Below are positions 16,880 to 24,894 of a stretch of DNA of 60,658 bases, one piece after another. The stretch spans positions 1 through 60,658 of the forward strand of contig NCGO01000016.1 in assembly GCA_002256985.1 (NCBI GenBank), read 5' to 3'. The position numbers and the translations under genes were made by a program. This DNA is from Novosphingobium sp. 28-62-57. Lineage in GTDB: Bacteria > Pseudomonadota > Alphaproteobacteria > Sphingomonadales > Sphingomonadaceae. The first letter of the stretch is position 1. Each line of letters starts with the position of its first letter. The notes beneath the pieces are model-generated. The model searched no databases, was not told the origin of the DNA, and saw nothing but the letters and a program-made list of their open reading frames with translations.

Positions 16880-18313
16880 CTAGCCCGAGGTGCGCAACAG
16901 GGCGGCTGCAGGCTCTGCTCCCCCTGCACACACTTGCGCCACATGCACACGGTGCACGGTGTGCTCCCAGCGCAGCCGCCCTCCGGCAAGTACGCGGATA
17001 TAGGCGCTGATCGCGCGGCGGGTGGCGATGATCGAGATGACATTGCCGATCGGGAACCGCAGCAAGGCCCGCACCCCTTCGGACCAGCCATATTCCCGCC
17101 CCGAAAAGAACGCGCGCATCGCCAACCGCCAGAGCAGGCTGACGATGTTGAACACCAGCAACCCCTGAAGAAAATCACCCGGCGGCAGGGCGGCGATCAG
17201 TCCCAATGCCTCGAGCACCAGCAGCGCCGGCCACAGCACGATCAGCAAATAGGCCACCGCCAGCACCATCGCCACCAATGGCCCGCGCCGATCGCGCAAC
17301 CGCATCCACAGGTCAGTTGGCCGCGCGCTCCAGCCAAGCCGGTCCCAGCCCTGAAACGCTATGCCGTGAATCCACCGCGCCTTCTGCCGCACAGATGCAG
17401 CCAGCGTGCCGGGAAAGTACTCGCGCGTGGCGATCAGCGCGCCGTTCTCATCGCGCATGCGCAGGAAGATGGACCGGCCTCCAGTCTCGTTCACCAGCAA
17501 CCCGCATTCATAATCTTCGGTCAGGCAATCGGCGGCAAATGGCGCGGCGCTCGCGCGGTTCGCCAGAATGCGATCAATCGCAGCCCGTGAAAACGCACAG
17601 CCTACGCCCGCCGCAGGCAGTGCCGCTCCGATCCAGTCACGCACCACCATGTCGCGCGCATGGGCCTCGGCAAATTCATCGCTGTAGTGCCCGCCGATCC
17701 AGCGCGATTGCACCTCGGGTTCAGGCCGGACCGGCAATTGCACAAAATCTGCCCGCTCCAGCGCATCGTCCATCAGCGCTAGCGCAGATGGGTGCACCAT
17801 GTCTTCGGCATCGTGCAGAACCATCGCCCGCACACGTTGCCCACAGCGCCGCTCGTCCTCGCAAATCGCCCGATAGAGGCGGTTCAGGCAATCGGCCTTG
17901 GTAGTAGGGCCATCGCGATCATGCAGCACCACCCGCAGCCGATGATCCCCACCGGCAGCGATCAGAGCCGCCAGCGTCGCCTCGTCATTGCGGTAACAGC
18001 CCACATAGATGCGCAAATTGCGCTGCGGCCATGATCGGAACGAATGGCGCACCATAGCGCCAATCACGCCATGCTCCTGCCAGGCGGGCACGAGCACCGC
18101 CACCATCCCGCGCAATTCCCCCAGCGCGGGCGCGCAAAGCCGCCGGGTGCGCACGTTGCCGGTCAACCGGAGGCGGAACCAGACCAGATCGACGAGCATT
18201 TCATCAATGGCGAAAACAGCAAACCAGATTGCCGCGAACAGCAACAATTCATGCTGGGCAACAGCGAGCCATTGCCATGCCAGTGGACACGGCCCCAATG
18301 TGGACCACCCCAT
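16880..18313 (-). CDS. NfrB-like membrane glycosyltransferase (family 2)
   Basis: A 477-residue inner-membrane glycosyltransferase. A membrane segment at about residues 20-45 comes first (ELLLFAAIWFAVFAIDEM), then a GT2 domain with VAVLVPAWQEHGVI, the acidic motif VLHDAEDMVHP, a TEDYE motif (acceptor-site ED) and QKARWIHG (QxxRW). Two or three C-terminal helices end the protein. QxxRW with TED is typical of processive beta-glycosyltransferases, and the closest relative I recall is NfrB of the N4 receptor system, an enzyme building a secreted surface polysaccharide. The C-terminal MshEN domain of E. coli NfrB is missing. I chose the ATG at 18313; upstream in-frame ATGs (18475, 18508) are possible but lack coding character. 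The NfrA-like gene follows 7 bases after the stop. Confidence 0.75.
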   Translation of the reverse strand: MGWSTLGPCPLAWQWLAVAQHELLLFAAIWFAVFAIDEMLVDLVWFRLRLTGNVRTRRLCAPALGELRGMVAVLVPAWQEHGVIGAMVRHSFRSWPQRNLRIYVGCYRNDEATLAALIAAGGDHRLRVVLHDRDGPTTKADCLNRLYRAICEDERRCGQRVRAMVLHDAEDMVHPSALALMDDALERADFVQLPVRPEPEVQSRWIGGHYSDEFAEAHARDMVVRDWIGAALPAAGVGCAFSRAAIDRILANRASAAPFAADCLTEDYECGLLVNETGGRSIFLRMRDENGALIATREYFPGTLAASVRQKARWIHGIAFQGWDRLGWSARPTDLWMRLRDRRGPLVAMVLAVAYLLIVLWPALLVLEALGLIAALPPGDFLQGLLVFNIVSLLWRLAMRAFFSGREYGWSEGVRALLRFPIGNVISIIATRRAISAYIRVLAGGRLRWEHTVHRVHVAQVCAGGAEPAAALLRTSG

Positions 18314-18595
18314 GAGGGAGGGCCCTGATATGGACGGACACGCCAGCAAGCCCCTGACCCCGTGTGACGCACCGAAGATCCGTCGGCACAAAATCAATGG
18401 TATGCCCGCTTGGCACGGTTCGGGAACCAAGGGATGGTTCGAAAATGGCAGGATTTTCAGATCACCCAGTGCCATTAGTCCGCAGTATTGATCGCATATA
18501 TCGATCATTGTCGCTGCAATTACGCGTGAAACCTTTCACCAATTTCAGCGTATAAAGGGCACAACAAACCATCCAACCGACCAAGGGGAAACATT

Positions 18596-19051
18596 ATGCC
18601 CGGCGACAATGCCAAAAAAGCCCTGATCGACAGCCTGAACGGCCTGCTGGCTGATTACTTCACGCTCTATCTGAAGACCAAGAACTACCACTGGCACGTG
18701 GCCGGACCGCAGTTCCGCGATCTGCACCTGCTGTTCGATGAACAGGCGACCGAGCTTTTCACGCTGACCGACACCATTGCCGAACGCGTGCGCAAGAACG
18801 GCGGTGACACGCTCACCGGCATTGGCGCAATTGCAGCCAAAGCCAGCATCAAGGATGATGACCGGGCCAAGGTTGACGCGATGGACATGGTCAAGGCTCT
18901 GCGCGACGATAATGTGGCGCTGGTCAAGGCGATCCGCGCGGTCAAGGACGCGGCCACTGCCGCGGGTGACAATGCCACCGAAGGCATGGCCGATGACTGG
19001 ACCGATCAGGCCGAACAGCGCGCCTGGTTCCTCACGCAGATCGCGGCCTGA
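18596..19051 (+). CDS. dps: Dps family DNA-protecting ferritin-like protein
   Basis: A 151-residue Dps protein. The interfacial ferroxidase residues are present with the expected spacing: H32 (KNYHWHV), H44 and D48 (RDLHLLFDEQ), D59 and E63. Twelve subunits form a shell that oxidises and stores iron with peroxide and shields DNA in starvation or oxidative stress. The ATG at 18596 follows the strong ribosome binding site AAGGGGAA. The N-terminus is short, so direct DNA binding by a Lys-rich tail is not obvious. It is transcribed divergently from the glycosyltransferase gene. The 282-base spacer between them is AT-richer and probably holds its promoter; I could not pick a specific OxyR site. 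Confidence 0.95.
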   Translation: MPGDNAKKALIDSLNGLLADYFTLYLKTKNYHWHVAGPQFRDLHLLFDEQATELFTLTDTIAERVRKNGGDTLTGIGAIAAKASIKDDDRAKVDAMDMVKALRDDNVALVKAIRAVKDAATAAGDNATEGMADDWTDQAEQRAWFLTQIAA

Positions 19052-19076
19052 GCCACCGCACTCGCACCATAACCCC

Positions 19077-19161
19077 GCACCCCCGCGCAGGCGGGGGCCT
19101 CGTGGTTGTTGCGGAGCATGCGCGGAAAATGCCTGAGGCCCCCGCCTACGCGGGGGCGCGG
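19077..19161. repeat. Dispersed GC-rich paired-hairpin repeat (family A, copy 2)
   Basis: Same structure as the copy at 6864: a left hairpin CACCCCCGCGCAGGCGGGGG and a right hairpin GGCCCCCGCCTACGCGGGGG, separated by GTTGTTGCGGA-containing sequence. Half of the family B repeat follows at about 19178-19199. It separates convergent dps and gspN and may terminate both transcripts. Confidence 0.8.
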
Positions 19162-19212
19162 GACTTTCGTATCCGCTCATGTCGAGCGAAGTCGAGACGC
19201 GAGCGAAGTCGC

Positions 19213-19938
19213 TCAAAACGTCCCGCTGGTCGCAATCCCGATCCCGCCGGGCCGCGTATCAAAACCGCCCGCGCGCAAGGCGTCTGCCGTCTCTTGCGAC
19301 AGCCCGGACAGAGTCAGATCAGCCTGCCAGCGCCCATCTCCGGTCAGGCGCAGCGTCAATTGCTCCATACCCTGCGCCCCGCGCATCGGCACCACCAGCG
19401 CGCCCTTTTCGCACCGCGCCTTGCCCGAAAGCATGATCGCATCGGGCAGGAGCGGCCCAAGCGAAGCCAGCGTCAGGCCCAGCGTACCTTCGGCTTGCAT
19501 GCAAGTCCCGCCTGCAAATCCGGCTGAAAAGTCGGTAAAGTTGATCGCCGTCACCGGCAGTCCGCCCAGCCCGTCGGGCAGGGCCAAGCTGCCATTGGCG
19601 CGGGAAACGCCGCCCCCGGCATAGGCTTTGGCCGAAAACCCTTCGCGCATGACGGAAAACTGCGCGCGCCCGATCAGCAAAGGCAGCGGCTCCAGCCCTG
19701 CTTCGACCGTGCCCAGCGGCAACAGCCCCAGATTGAGATCGGCGATTCGCCCATCCCAGACGGACCCTTCAACACTGCGCGCAGATACATTCTCCGGCGC
19801 GGCCAGCCCCAGCACCAGCCGCAGCGGCAATAGCACAATCAACCCCACAACCACTATCGCGGCCAAGGTCAGCCTACCCCAGCGGCTGCCCGGCCCTTCC
19901 AGCGCAGCATCGCGGACAAAGATCCAGCGCCCGATCAC
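19213..19938 (-). CDS. gspN: Type II secretion system protein N
   Basis: A 241-residue bitopic protein: one membrane helix at about residues 25-48 after a short cytosolic stretch, then a periplasmic domain with VEGSVWDGRIADLNLGLLPLG, the conserved GspN opening (W-x-G). GspN is an accessory, poorly understood part of type II secretion. It starts with GTG at 19938 overlapping the stop of gspM as GTGA. It is the last gene of the operon read from gspC; repeat sequences follow. Confidence 0.85.
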   Translation of the reverse strand: MIGRWIFVRDAALEGPGSRWGRLTLAAIVVVGLIVLLPLRLVLGLAAPENVSARSVEGSVWDGRIADLNLGLLPLGTVEAGLEPLPLLIGRAQFSVMREGFSAKAYAGGGVSRANGSLALPDGLGGLPVTAINFTDFSAGFAGGTCMQAEGTLGLTLASLGPLLPDAIMLSGKARCEKGALVVPMRGAQGMEQLTLRLTGDGRWQADLTLSGLSQETADALRAGGFDTRPGGIGIATSGTF

Positions 19939-20450
19939 GATCCGCCCCGCTGTTCACTTTGGCCTGCACTTTGGCCGACAACCCGCCGCAGCGTGACATT
20001 GACCGAGATCGTGCCATCGGGCGCAGGCGTCATCGTCAATTGCTCCACGGCAAGCCCTTGCCCGCCCAGTCCATCCAGCCACGCAAGGGCTGCGGTGGCG
20101 CGGGCCGTCGGGATCGTCAGCACCACCATGTCGCTGCCCTGCCGCTGGCTGGATTGCACGACAAACCCTGCGGCCTGCGCGCTGGCACCGGCTACTTGCT
20201 CAACCGGCCCGGCCAGCGCCGCAGCCTTGGCCGCAGGCGCACGCTTCAACGCTTCAAGCCCTGCGACTATCCGCCCGGCGCGCATGGTCACCTCGCGGTG
20301 GCGCAGAGCGGCATCGTCCAAGGCGGTGCCCAGTGGCAGGATAATGCCATAGACCAGCACGATCAGCGCCGTCAGCCCGCCCGCTACGCTAACAAGCCAG
20401 CGCTCGCGCCCGGTGAGGCCGATAAACCACGCAGAAACCCGGCCCATCAT
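19935..20450 (-). CDS. gspM: Type II secretion system protein M
   Basis: A 171-residue inner-membrane protein: short cytosolic N-terminus (WFIGLTGRERWLVSVAGG), one helix at about residues 19-39, then a periplasmic ferredoxin-like domain including the block LAWLDGLGGQGLAVEQLTM, typical of GspM. It partners GspL in the inner-membrane platform. Its ATG overlaps the stop of gspL as ATGA, and its stop overlaps gspN. Confidence 0.88.
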   Translation of the reverse strand: MMGRVSAWFIGLTGRERWLVSVAGGLTALIVLVYGIILPLGTALDDAALRHREVTMRAGRIVAGLEALKRAPAAKAAALAGPVEQVAGASAQAAGFVVQSSQRQGSDMVVLTIPTARATAALAWLDGLGGQGLAVEQLTMTPAPDGTISVNVTLRRVVGQSAGQSEQRGGS

Positions 20451-21565
20451 GGTGCCCTTACCGTGATGGCCGCGACTGTTGCGCCGGTGGGATCGGGGGC
20501 CAATGATGGTGGCACGGTCACTTTCCAGCCCTGATTTTGCAATGCAATCAGCACGGCATTCACATCATCGGCGCGCGGGGCCGCCGCGGTAAAGCGCAAG
20601 GTGCCATCCGCGCCATAACCCATATCGCGCAAGGTCACCCCCGGAACGCCGCGCAGAATATCCAGCAAGGCCGCAGCGGGCGCGGCAAAGCTCGCCCCGC
20701 CTTCGCCCCGCTGGGCAAGCTCAGCATTCAACAGGCGTTCTGCCGCATCAAGATCAGTCGCTGCCGGAAACCGCGCTTGCGCCAATTCCAGCGCGCGCGC
20801 CTCTTCGGCATTGCTGTCCATGTTCCATTTCATCACCCATACCAGCATCAGCGCCAGCGCCAGCAGCGCAGCGATGGCCGCCATGCGGGCAAGGCCAATC
20901 CAGTTGGCACTGCGAAACACCGAAACTCGGCGCGGCGCATATTGCCCTTGCCGCAGGTTCAGCGGCGGCGCGGTATGCAACGCGGCCAGGCGGCCCAGCA
21001 GTTCATCGCCGGTCAGCGCCGATTGCTCCTGCCCCTCGGCCAGCACGGCGATCAGCCCAGGCTCTGCCGCAAAGGCCGCCTCGGCCGTGCGTGACAGCAA
21101 CTGCCCGCCCAGATCAGCCAGCATCAGGCCACGCTCCGGGCGCGGCAACAAAAGGGCCGCCGGCACAATCGCCTGCGGATCAATCCCCCGCTCCGCCAGC
21201 AGCGCCAGCCAGCGATCCATCGTGGCGGTGCCAACGCGGCAGGCCAGCAATCGCCCTTCGTCTGCGCCCACGGCCAGATGCTGCACCGCTTCAAGCCCGC
21301 CCTGCGCCAGCCCCAGCCGCTCAGCCGCCAGCGCCTGCGCCACCGGCATGTCGGGCAAGGGCTTGTCGATCACCGGGGCATCTGCCGCCGGAACCAGCAC
21401 CGTCACTGCGCCATGATCGCCCCATGGCGCCGCCTCAGCCGCCGCATCAAACGCCATTTCGCGCCCGACGCCGCCCTGCCCCACGCTCCACCAGTGCCAG
21501 GGCGCATCGGCCTGTGCAGGCAGCAGAACGATCAGTCCGTCAGCTAAAGGTGGGGCAGCAGCCAT
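20447..21565 (-). CDS. gspL: Type II secretion system protein L
   Basis: A 372-residue protein: cytosolic actin-like domain (residues 1 to about 220) that recruits the GspE ATPase, one membrane helix at about 231-250, and a periplasmic ferredoxin-like domain ending GWKVTVPPSL. Blocks such as LPDMPVAQALAAERLGLAQ and LLLPRPERGLMLADLGGQ are typical of GspL. The gene starts 9 bases after the stop of gspG; in standard operons gspH, I, J and K lie between G and L. Confidence 0.88.
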   Translation of the reverse strand: MAAAPPLADGLIVLLPAQADAPWHWWSVGQGGVGREMAFDAAAEAAPWGDHGAVTVLVPAADAPVIDKPLPDMPVAQALAAERLGLAQGGLEAVQHLAVGADEGRLLACRVGTATMDRWLALLAERGIDPQAIVPAALLLPRPERGLMLADLGGQLLSRTAEAAFAAEPGLIAVLAEGQEQSALTGDELLGRLAALHTAPPLNLRQGQYAPRRVSVFRSANWIGLARMAAIAALLALALMLVWVMKWNMDSNAEEARALELAQARFPAATDLDAAERLLNAELAQRGEGGASFAAPAAALLDILRGVPGVTLRDMGYGADGTLRFTAAAPRADDVNAVLIALQNQGWKVTVPPSLAPDPTGATVAAITVRAP

Positions 21566-21574
21566 CGTGGGCGG

Positions 21575-22138
21575 TCAGTTCTGCCCGGCGTAGATATCGG
21601 CGTTCAGATCCGTCCCGCCCGGCTGGCCATCGGCCCCCAGCGAGAAGATCTCGAACGGTTTCCCATCGCGCCCCGGCACCTGATACTGATAGGGGCGGCC
21701 CCACGGATCGTTCGGCACGTCTTTCACATAGCCACCCGAACGGTAATTCTGCGGCATCGAAAGATTGGCAGGCGGGGTCCTCAGCGCATTCAGCCCTTCG
21801 CCCTGCCCCGGATAGCTGGACAGATCGAGCCGGTACATTTCCATGCCCTGTTCCAGCGTGGCAATATCGCTGCGCGCCTTGACCACCATCGCCTTGTCCT
21901 GGCTTGGCAGCACGTTGATAAGCACCACGGTGGCCAGCAGGCCGATGATGAAGATCACCACCATCAGTTCAACCAGGCTGAAACCGTTGGCCTCGGGCTC
22001 GCGGCCTTCCTTGTTCGTCATTGCGAGCGGCCGCAGGCCGCGCGGCAATCCAGAGCGGCACTCGCTGCCACTGGATTGCTTCGTCGCTTCGCTCCTCGCA
22101 ATGACGATCTGGGTGTTATCTGTCTGAGTCATAATCAC
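21575..22138 (-). CDS. gspG: Type II secretion major pseudopilin with repeat-extended leader
   Basis: The mature part is a normal major pseudopilin: cleavage motif NG/FSLVELMVVIFIIGLL with Gly52, Phe53 and the +5 Glu57, then a helix and a C-terminal globular domain with DPWGRPYQYQVPGRDGKPFEIFSLGADG, the Ca2+-binding region. The leader is abnormal. From the GTG at 22138 (overlapping the gspF stop as GTGA) or the ATG at 22132 it is 50 or more residues long, and residues 11-41 are encoded by a dispersed repeat (22016-22106). The ATG at 22021 inside the repeat would give a usual 13-residue leader but has no ribosome binding site. The protein builds the pseudopilus after processing by a prepilin peptidase, which is not in this window. 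Confidence 0.88.
   Translation of the reverse strand: MIMTQTDNTQIVIARSEATKQSSGSECRSGLPRGLRPLAMTNKEGREPEANGFSLVELMVVIFIIGLLATVVLINVLPSQDKAMVVKARSDIATLEQGMEMYRLDLSSYPGQGEGLNALRTPPANLSMPQNYRSGGYVKDVPNDPWGRPYQYQVPGRDGKPFEIFSLGADGQPGGTDLNADIYAGQN
22016..22106. repeat. ATTGCGAG-type dispersed repeat (family D, copy 1) inside gspG
   Basis: An imperfect inverted repeat bounded by CGTCATTGCGAG and CTCGCAATGACG, with inner CAATCCAG and CTGGATTG boxes. A close relative lies at 50765-50858 between genes. Here it is translated in frame without stops as part of the GspG leader. Confidence 0.85.
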
Positions 22139-23364
22139 AGTCCGGTAAGGTTCTGAAGCTGCAAAATCGGCAGCAGGATGGCCAGAATGATCAGCGCCAC
22201 CGCCGTGCCCATCACCACGATGATCGCGGGCTCCAGCAGCGCCATGGCAGCGGCAGTAAAGGCTTCGAACTCGCGTTCAAGATAATCGGCGGCGCGCTCC
22301 AGCATCGGCCCAAGCTGGCCCGCTGCTTCGCCGCTGGCCGCGAGATACACCAGCAGCGGCGGAAATGTCCCCGCCTCGCGCAATGCGGTGGAAAGCGATC
22401 CACCCGCGCGGACCTTTTCCGAAATGCCTGCCAGTGATTGTGCCTGCACGGCGTTGGACACGGTGCGCGTGGACAGCCGCAGTCCATCGACCAGCGGCAA
22501 CCGCGCCTCGATCATCGTGGCCAGCGTACGCGCCAAGGACGCTGCGTGAACATCGCGGATCAGCTTGCCGACAAACGGCAGGCGCAACAAAGCGGCATCG
22601 AAACGCAGCTTGAACGCCGGTTGGCGCAATCCGCGCACAAAGCCCAGCACGCCCAGCGCCAGCAACAACAGCAGCGCCCACCACCACGTGCTAAGGAACT
22701 GCGAAATCCCGATCACCACCCGCGTCAGCATCGGCAATTGGCGTGCCGCATTGTCAAACTGCTCGACCACGCGCGGCACAACCGAAACCATCAGCCCTAC
22801 CACCACCGCGATGGCCACCAGCGAAAGCACGATGGGATAGGCCAGCGCCGCAATGATCTTGCCGCGCACTTGGGCCTGCTTTTCCAGCATATCGGCCAGC
22901 CGGTCGGCAATCGCGGGCAGGCTGCCAGAGTTCTCACCTGCCGCAATCATCGCGCGGTAGATCGGCGGAAAGCTGGGCTCCTCGCGCCGCATCGCCTCGG
23001 CCAGCGGCAGGCCCTCGGTCACCCCGGCATGGACGTTTGACAAGATGGCCTGAGCCTTGGGCTTTTCGGTCTGCCGTGCAATCGTGCGCAGCGTTTCCTC
23101 CAGCGGGCTGACCACCATCAGCGACGACAATTGCCGCGTGAATAGCGCCAGCTGCTTGGCCGAGAGCTTTGCGGCAAACCACGCGATGCCGCTGGTGCTG
23201 GTCGCCGCGCGCCGGGCCGATGTGGCCGCATCGGCGCTGATGCTCACAACATAAAATTCGCGCTTTGTCAGCTTCTCCCGCGCCACGGCTTCGCTCGGCG
23301 CTTCAATCGCGCCGCACCGTTCATCCCCTTTGGGGTCAATCGCATGATAGGCAAAGCGCGCCAT
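22135..23364 (-). CDS. gspF: Type II secretion inner-membrane platform protein F
   Basis: A 409-residue protein with two GspF/PilC domains. The first cytosolic domain contains FTRQLSSLMVVSPLEETLRTIARQ, followed by a membrane helix near residues 170-190. The second contains LARTLATMIEARLPLVDGLRLS, and the last helix is at the C-terminus (PAIIVVMGTAVALIILAILL). It forms the rotor-like core of the platform, driven by GspE. Its ATG overlaps the last base of the gspE stop; its stop overlaps the GTG of gspG. Confidence 0.93.
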   Translation of the reverse strand: MARFAYHAIDPKGDERCGAIEAPSEAVAREKLTKREFYVVSISADAATSARRAATSTSGIAWFAAKLSAKQLALFTRQLSSLMVVSPLEETLRTIARQTEKPKAQAILSNVHAGVTEGLPLAEAMRREEPSFPPIYRAMIAAGENSGSLPAIADRLADMLEKQAQVRGKIIAALAYPIVLSLVAIAVVVGLMVSVVPRVVEQFDNAARQLPMLTRVVIGISQFLSTWWWALLLLLALGVLGFVRGLRQPAFKLRFDAALLRLPFVGKLIRDVHAASLARTLATMIEARLPLVDGLRLSTRTVSNAVQAQSLAGISEKVRAGGSLSTALREAGTFPPLLVYLAASGEAAGQLGPMLERAADYLEREFEAFTAAAMALLEPAIIVVMGTAVALIILAILLPILQLQNLTGL

Positions 23365-24890
23365 CAGCCGTCCCGCCGCATGATGCGCGCGGCTTCCTCG
23401 GCGCTGGTCACGCCATCGCGCACCATGCGGCGCACCGCCTTGGCCAGCGTGGGCGAATCGGCGAAGGCGTGGCGCGCGATTGCCGCTTCATCGGCATTGT
23501 CGTGGATCATCTGGCGGATCGTGTCATCCACCCGCACCGCCTCAAACACACCAACGCGGCCCTGATAGCCAGTCTGCGCGCATTGATCGCAACCCTTGGC
23601 CGTCCACACCGTGCGCACTTTCTTCAGGCCCAGCGCTTCGGCCATGCCAGCATCGATCTCGCGGCTTTCCCGACAATGCGGGCACAACCGCCGCACCAGC
23701 CGCTGCGCAATCACCGCGCGCAGGGTAGAGGCCAGCAGGAACGGCTCCACCCCCATATCACGCATCCGCGTGATCGCGCCCGCCGCATCGTTGGTGTGCA
23801 CGGTGGACAATACCAGATGCCCGGTCAGCGATGCCTGCACCGCAATGTCCGCTGTCTCCTTGTCGCGGATTTCGCCGACCATCACCACGTCCGGGTCCTG
23901 CCGCAAAATCGCGCGCAGACCGGCGGCAAACGTCAGCCCCACCTTGGAATTGACCTGCGTCTGGCCCACGCCATCCACAGCGTATTCCACAGGGTCTTCC
24001 ACAGTCAGGATGTTGCGCTGCCCATCATTCAGCCCGCGCAGCGCGGCATAGAGCGTCGTTGTCTTGCCTGAACCGGTGGGACCAGTGACCAGCACAATAC
24101 CGTTGGGTTCGGCCAAAGCGCGGCGCAGCGTGTCTTCGGCCTTCGGATCAAGGCCCAGCTGGACCAGATCGATCCCGGCGTTGTCCTTGTCCAACAGGCG
24201 CATCACCACCCGTTCGCCCGCGCGGTTGGGCAGGGTGGAGACGCGCACGTCCACCAGTTTTCCGCCCAGACTCAGCGAGATACGCCCATCCTGCGGCACA
24301 CGGCGCTCGGCAATATCGAGCCGCGCCATCACCTTGATGCGGCTCACCAGCACCGGCGCAACATGCGGCGGCATCCGCAATTTCTCGGTCAGCACACCAT
24401 CAACGCGCATCCGCACCACCAGCGCGGTTTCATAGGGCTCGATATGGATGTCCGACACGCCCTGCCGCAGGCTTTCGGCGATCAACCCGTTGATCAGGCG
24501 GATGGCCGGAGCATCATCGGCGCTGTCCAACAGGTCTTCGGCGGACGGCAAACCGAGCGCGAGCGGGTCCAGCCCATCGCCTGCGATACCCATGTCACCG
24601 GCCACTGCGGCAGCCGCGCCATCGACCGCGTAAACCTCTGACAAGAGCCGCTCAAAGTCGGCTTGGTGCACTTTATGTGCAGTTAGGTGTCGTTCAGAAA
24701 CGCGCCTGATTTCGAGCAGGGCCAGCGGATCGCCCCCTTCGCGCATGGCCACCACCACCTCGGTGTCGGTCACGCTTTCCACCAGCACACCCCGGTCCCG
24801 CGCAAAGGCATAGGGCACGTTTGGCACCATGCTGGCCACCGCATCCGGCACCATCACGGTCAGCCCTGCAATGTCCTGCGCTTCGTCCAT
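23364..24890 (-). CDS. gspE: Type II secretion ATPase
   Basis: A 508-residue cytosolic ATPase. An N-terminal N1E/N2E region is followed by the N2E-C1E core with Walker A GPTGSGKTT (270-278), an Asp box (TVEDPVEY), Walker B (VVMVGEIRD) and a His box (HTNDA). The four-cysteine zinc module is complete: C403, C406, C434, C437 (CPHC...CDQC). It drives pseudopilus assembly through GspL and GspF. It starts 4 bases after the gspD stop. All catalytic motifs look intact. Confidence 0.95.
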   Translation of the reverse strand: MDEAQDIAGLTVMVPDAVASMVPNVPYAFARDRGVLVESVTDTEVVVAMREGGDPLALLEIRRVSERHLTAHKVHQADFERLLSEVYAVDGAAAAVAGDMGIAGDGLDPLALGLPSAEDLLDSADDAPAIRLINGLIAESLRQGVSDIHIEPYETALVVRMRVDGVLTEKLRMPPHVAPVLVSRIKVMARLDIAERRVPQDGRISLSLGGKLVDVRVSTLPNRAGERVVMRLLDKDNAGIDLVQLGLDPKAEDTLRRALAEPNGIVLVTGPTGSGKTTTLYAALRGLNDGQRNILTVEDPVEYAVDGVGQTQVNSKVGLTFAAGLRAILRQDPDVVMVGEIRDKETADIAVQASLTGHLVLSTVHTNDAAGAITRMRDMGVEPFLLASTLRAVIAQRLVRRLCPHCRESREIDAGMAEALGLKKVRTVWTAKGCDQCAQTGYQGRVGVFEAVRVDDTIRQMIHDNADEAAIARHAFADSPTLAKAVRRMVRDGVTSAEEAARIMRRDG

Positions 24891-24894
24891 CGGC

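Noticed and set aside
16873-17178. 102-codon N-terminal extension of the NfrA-like frame
   Set aside because: It overlaps the C-terminal part of the glycosyltransferase in another frame and is Cys/Arg/Ser-rich; the signal-anchor starts at 16872.
19077-19161. CRISPR-like repeats
   Set aside because: The repeats are paired inverted hairpins scattered at distant loci, without regular spacing or unique spacers.
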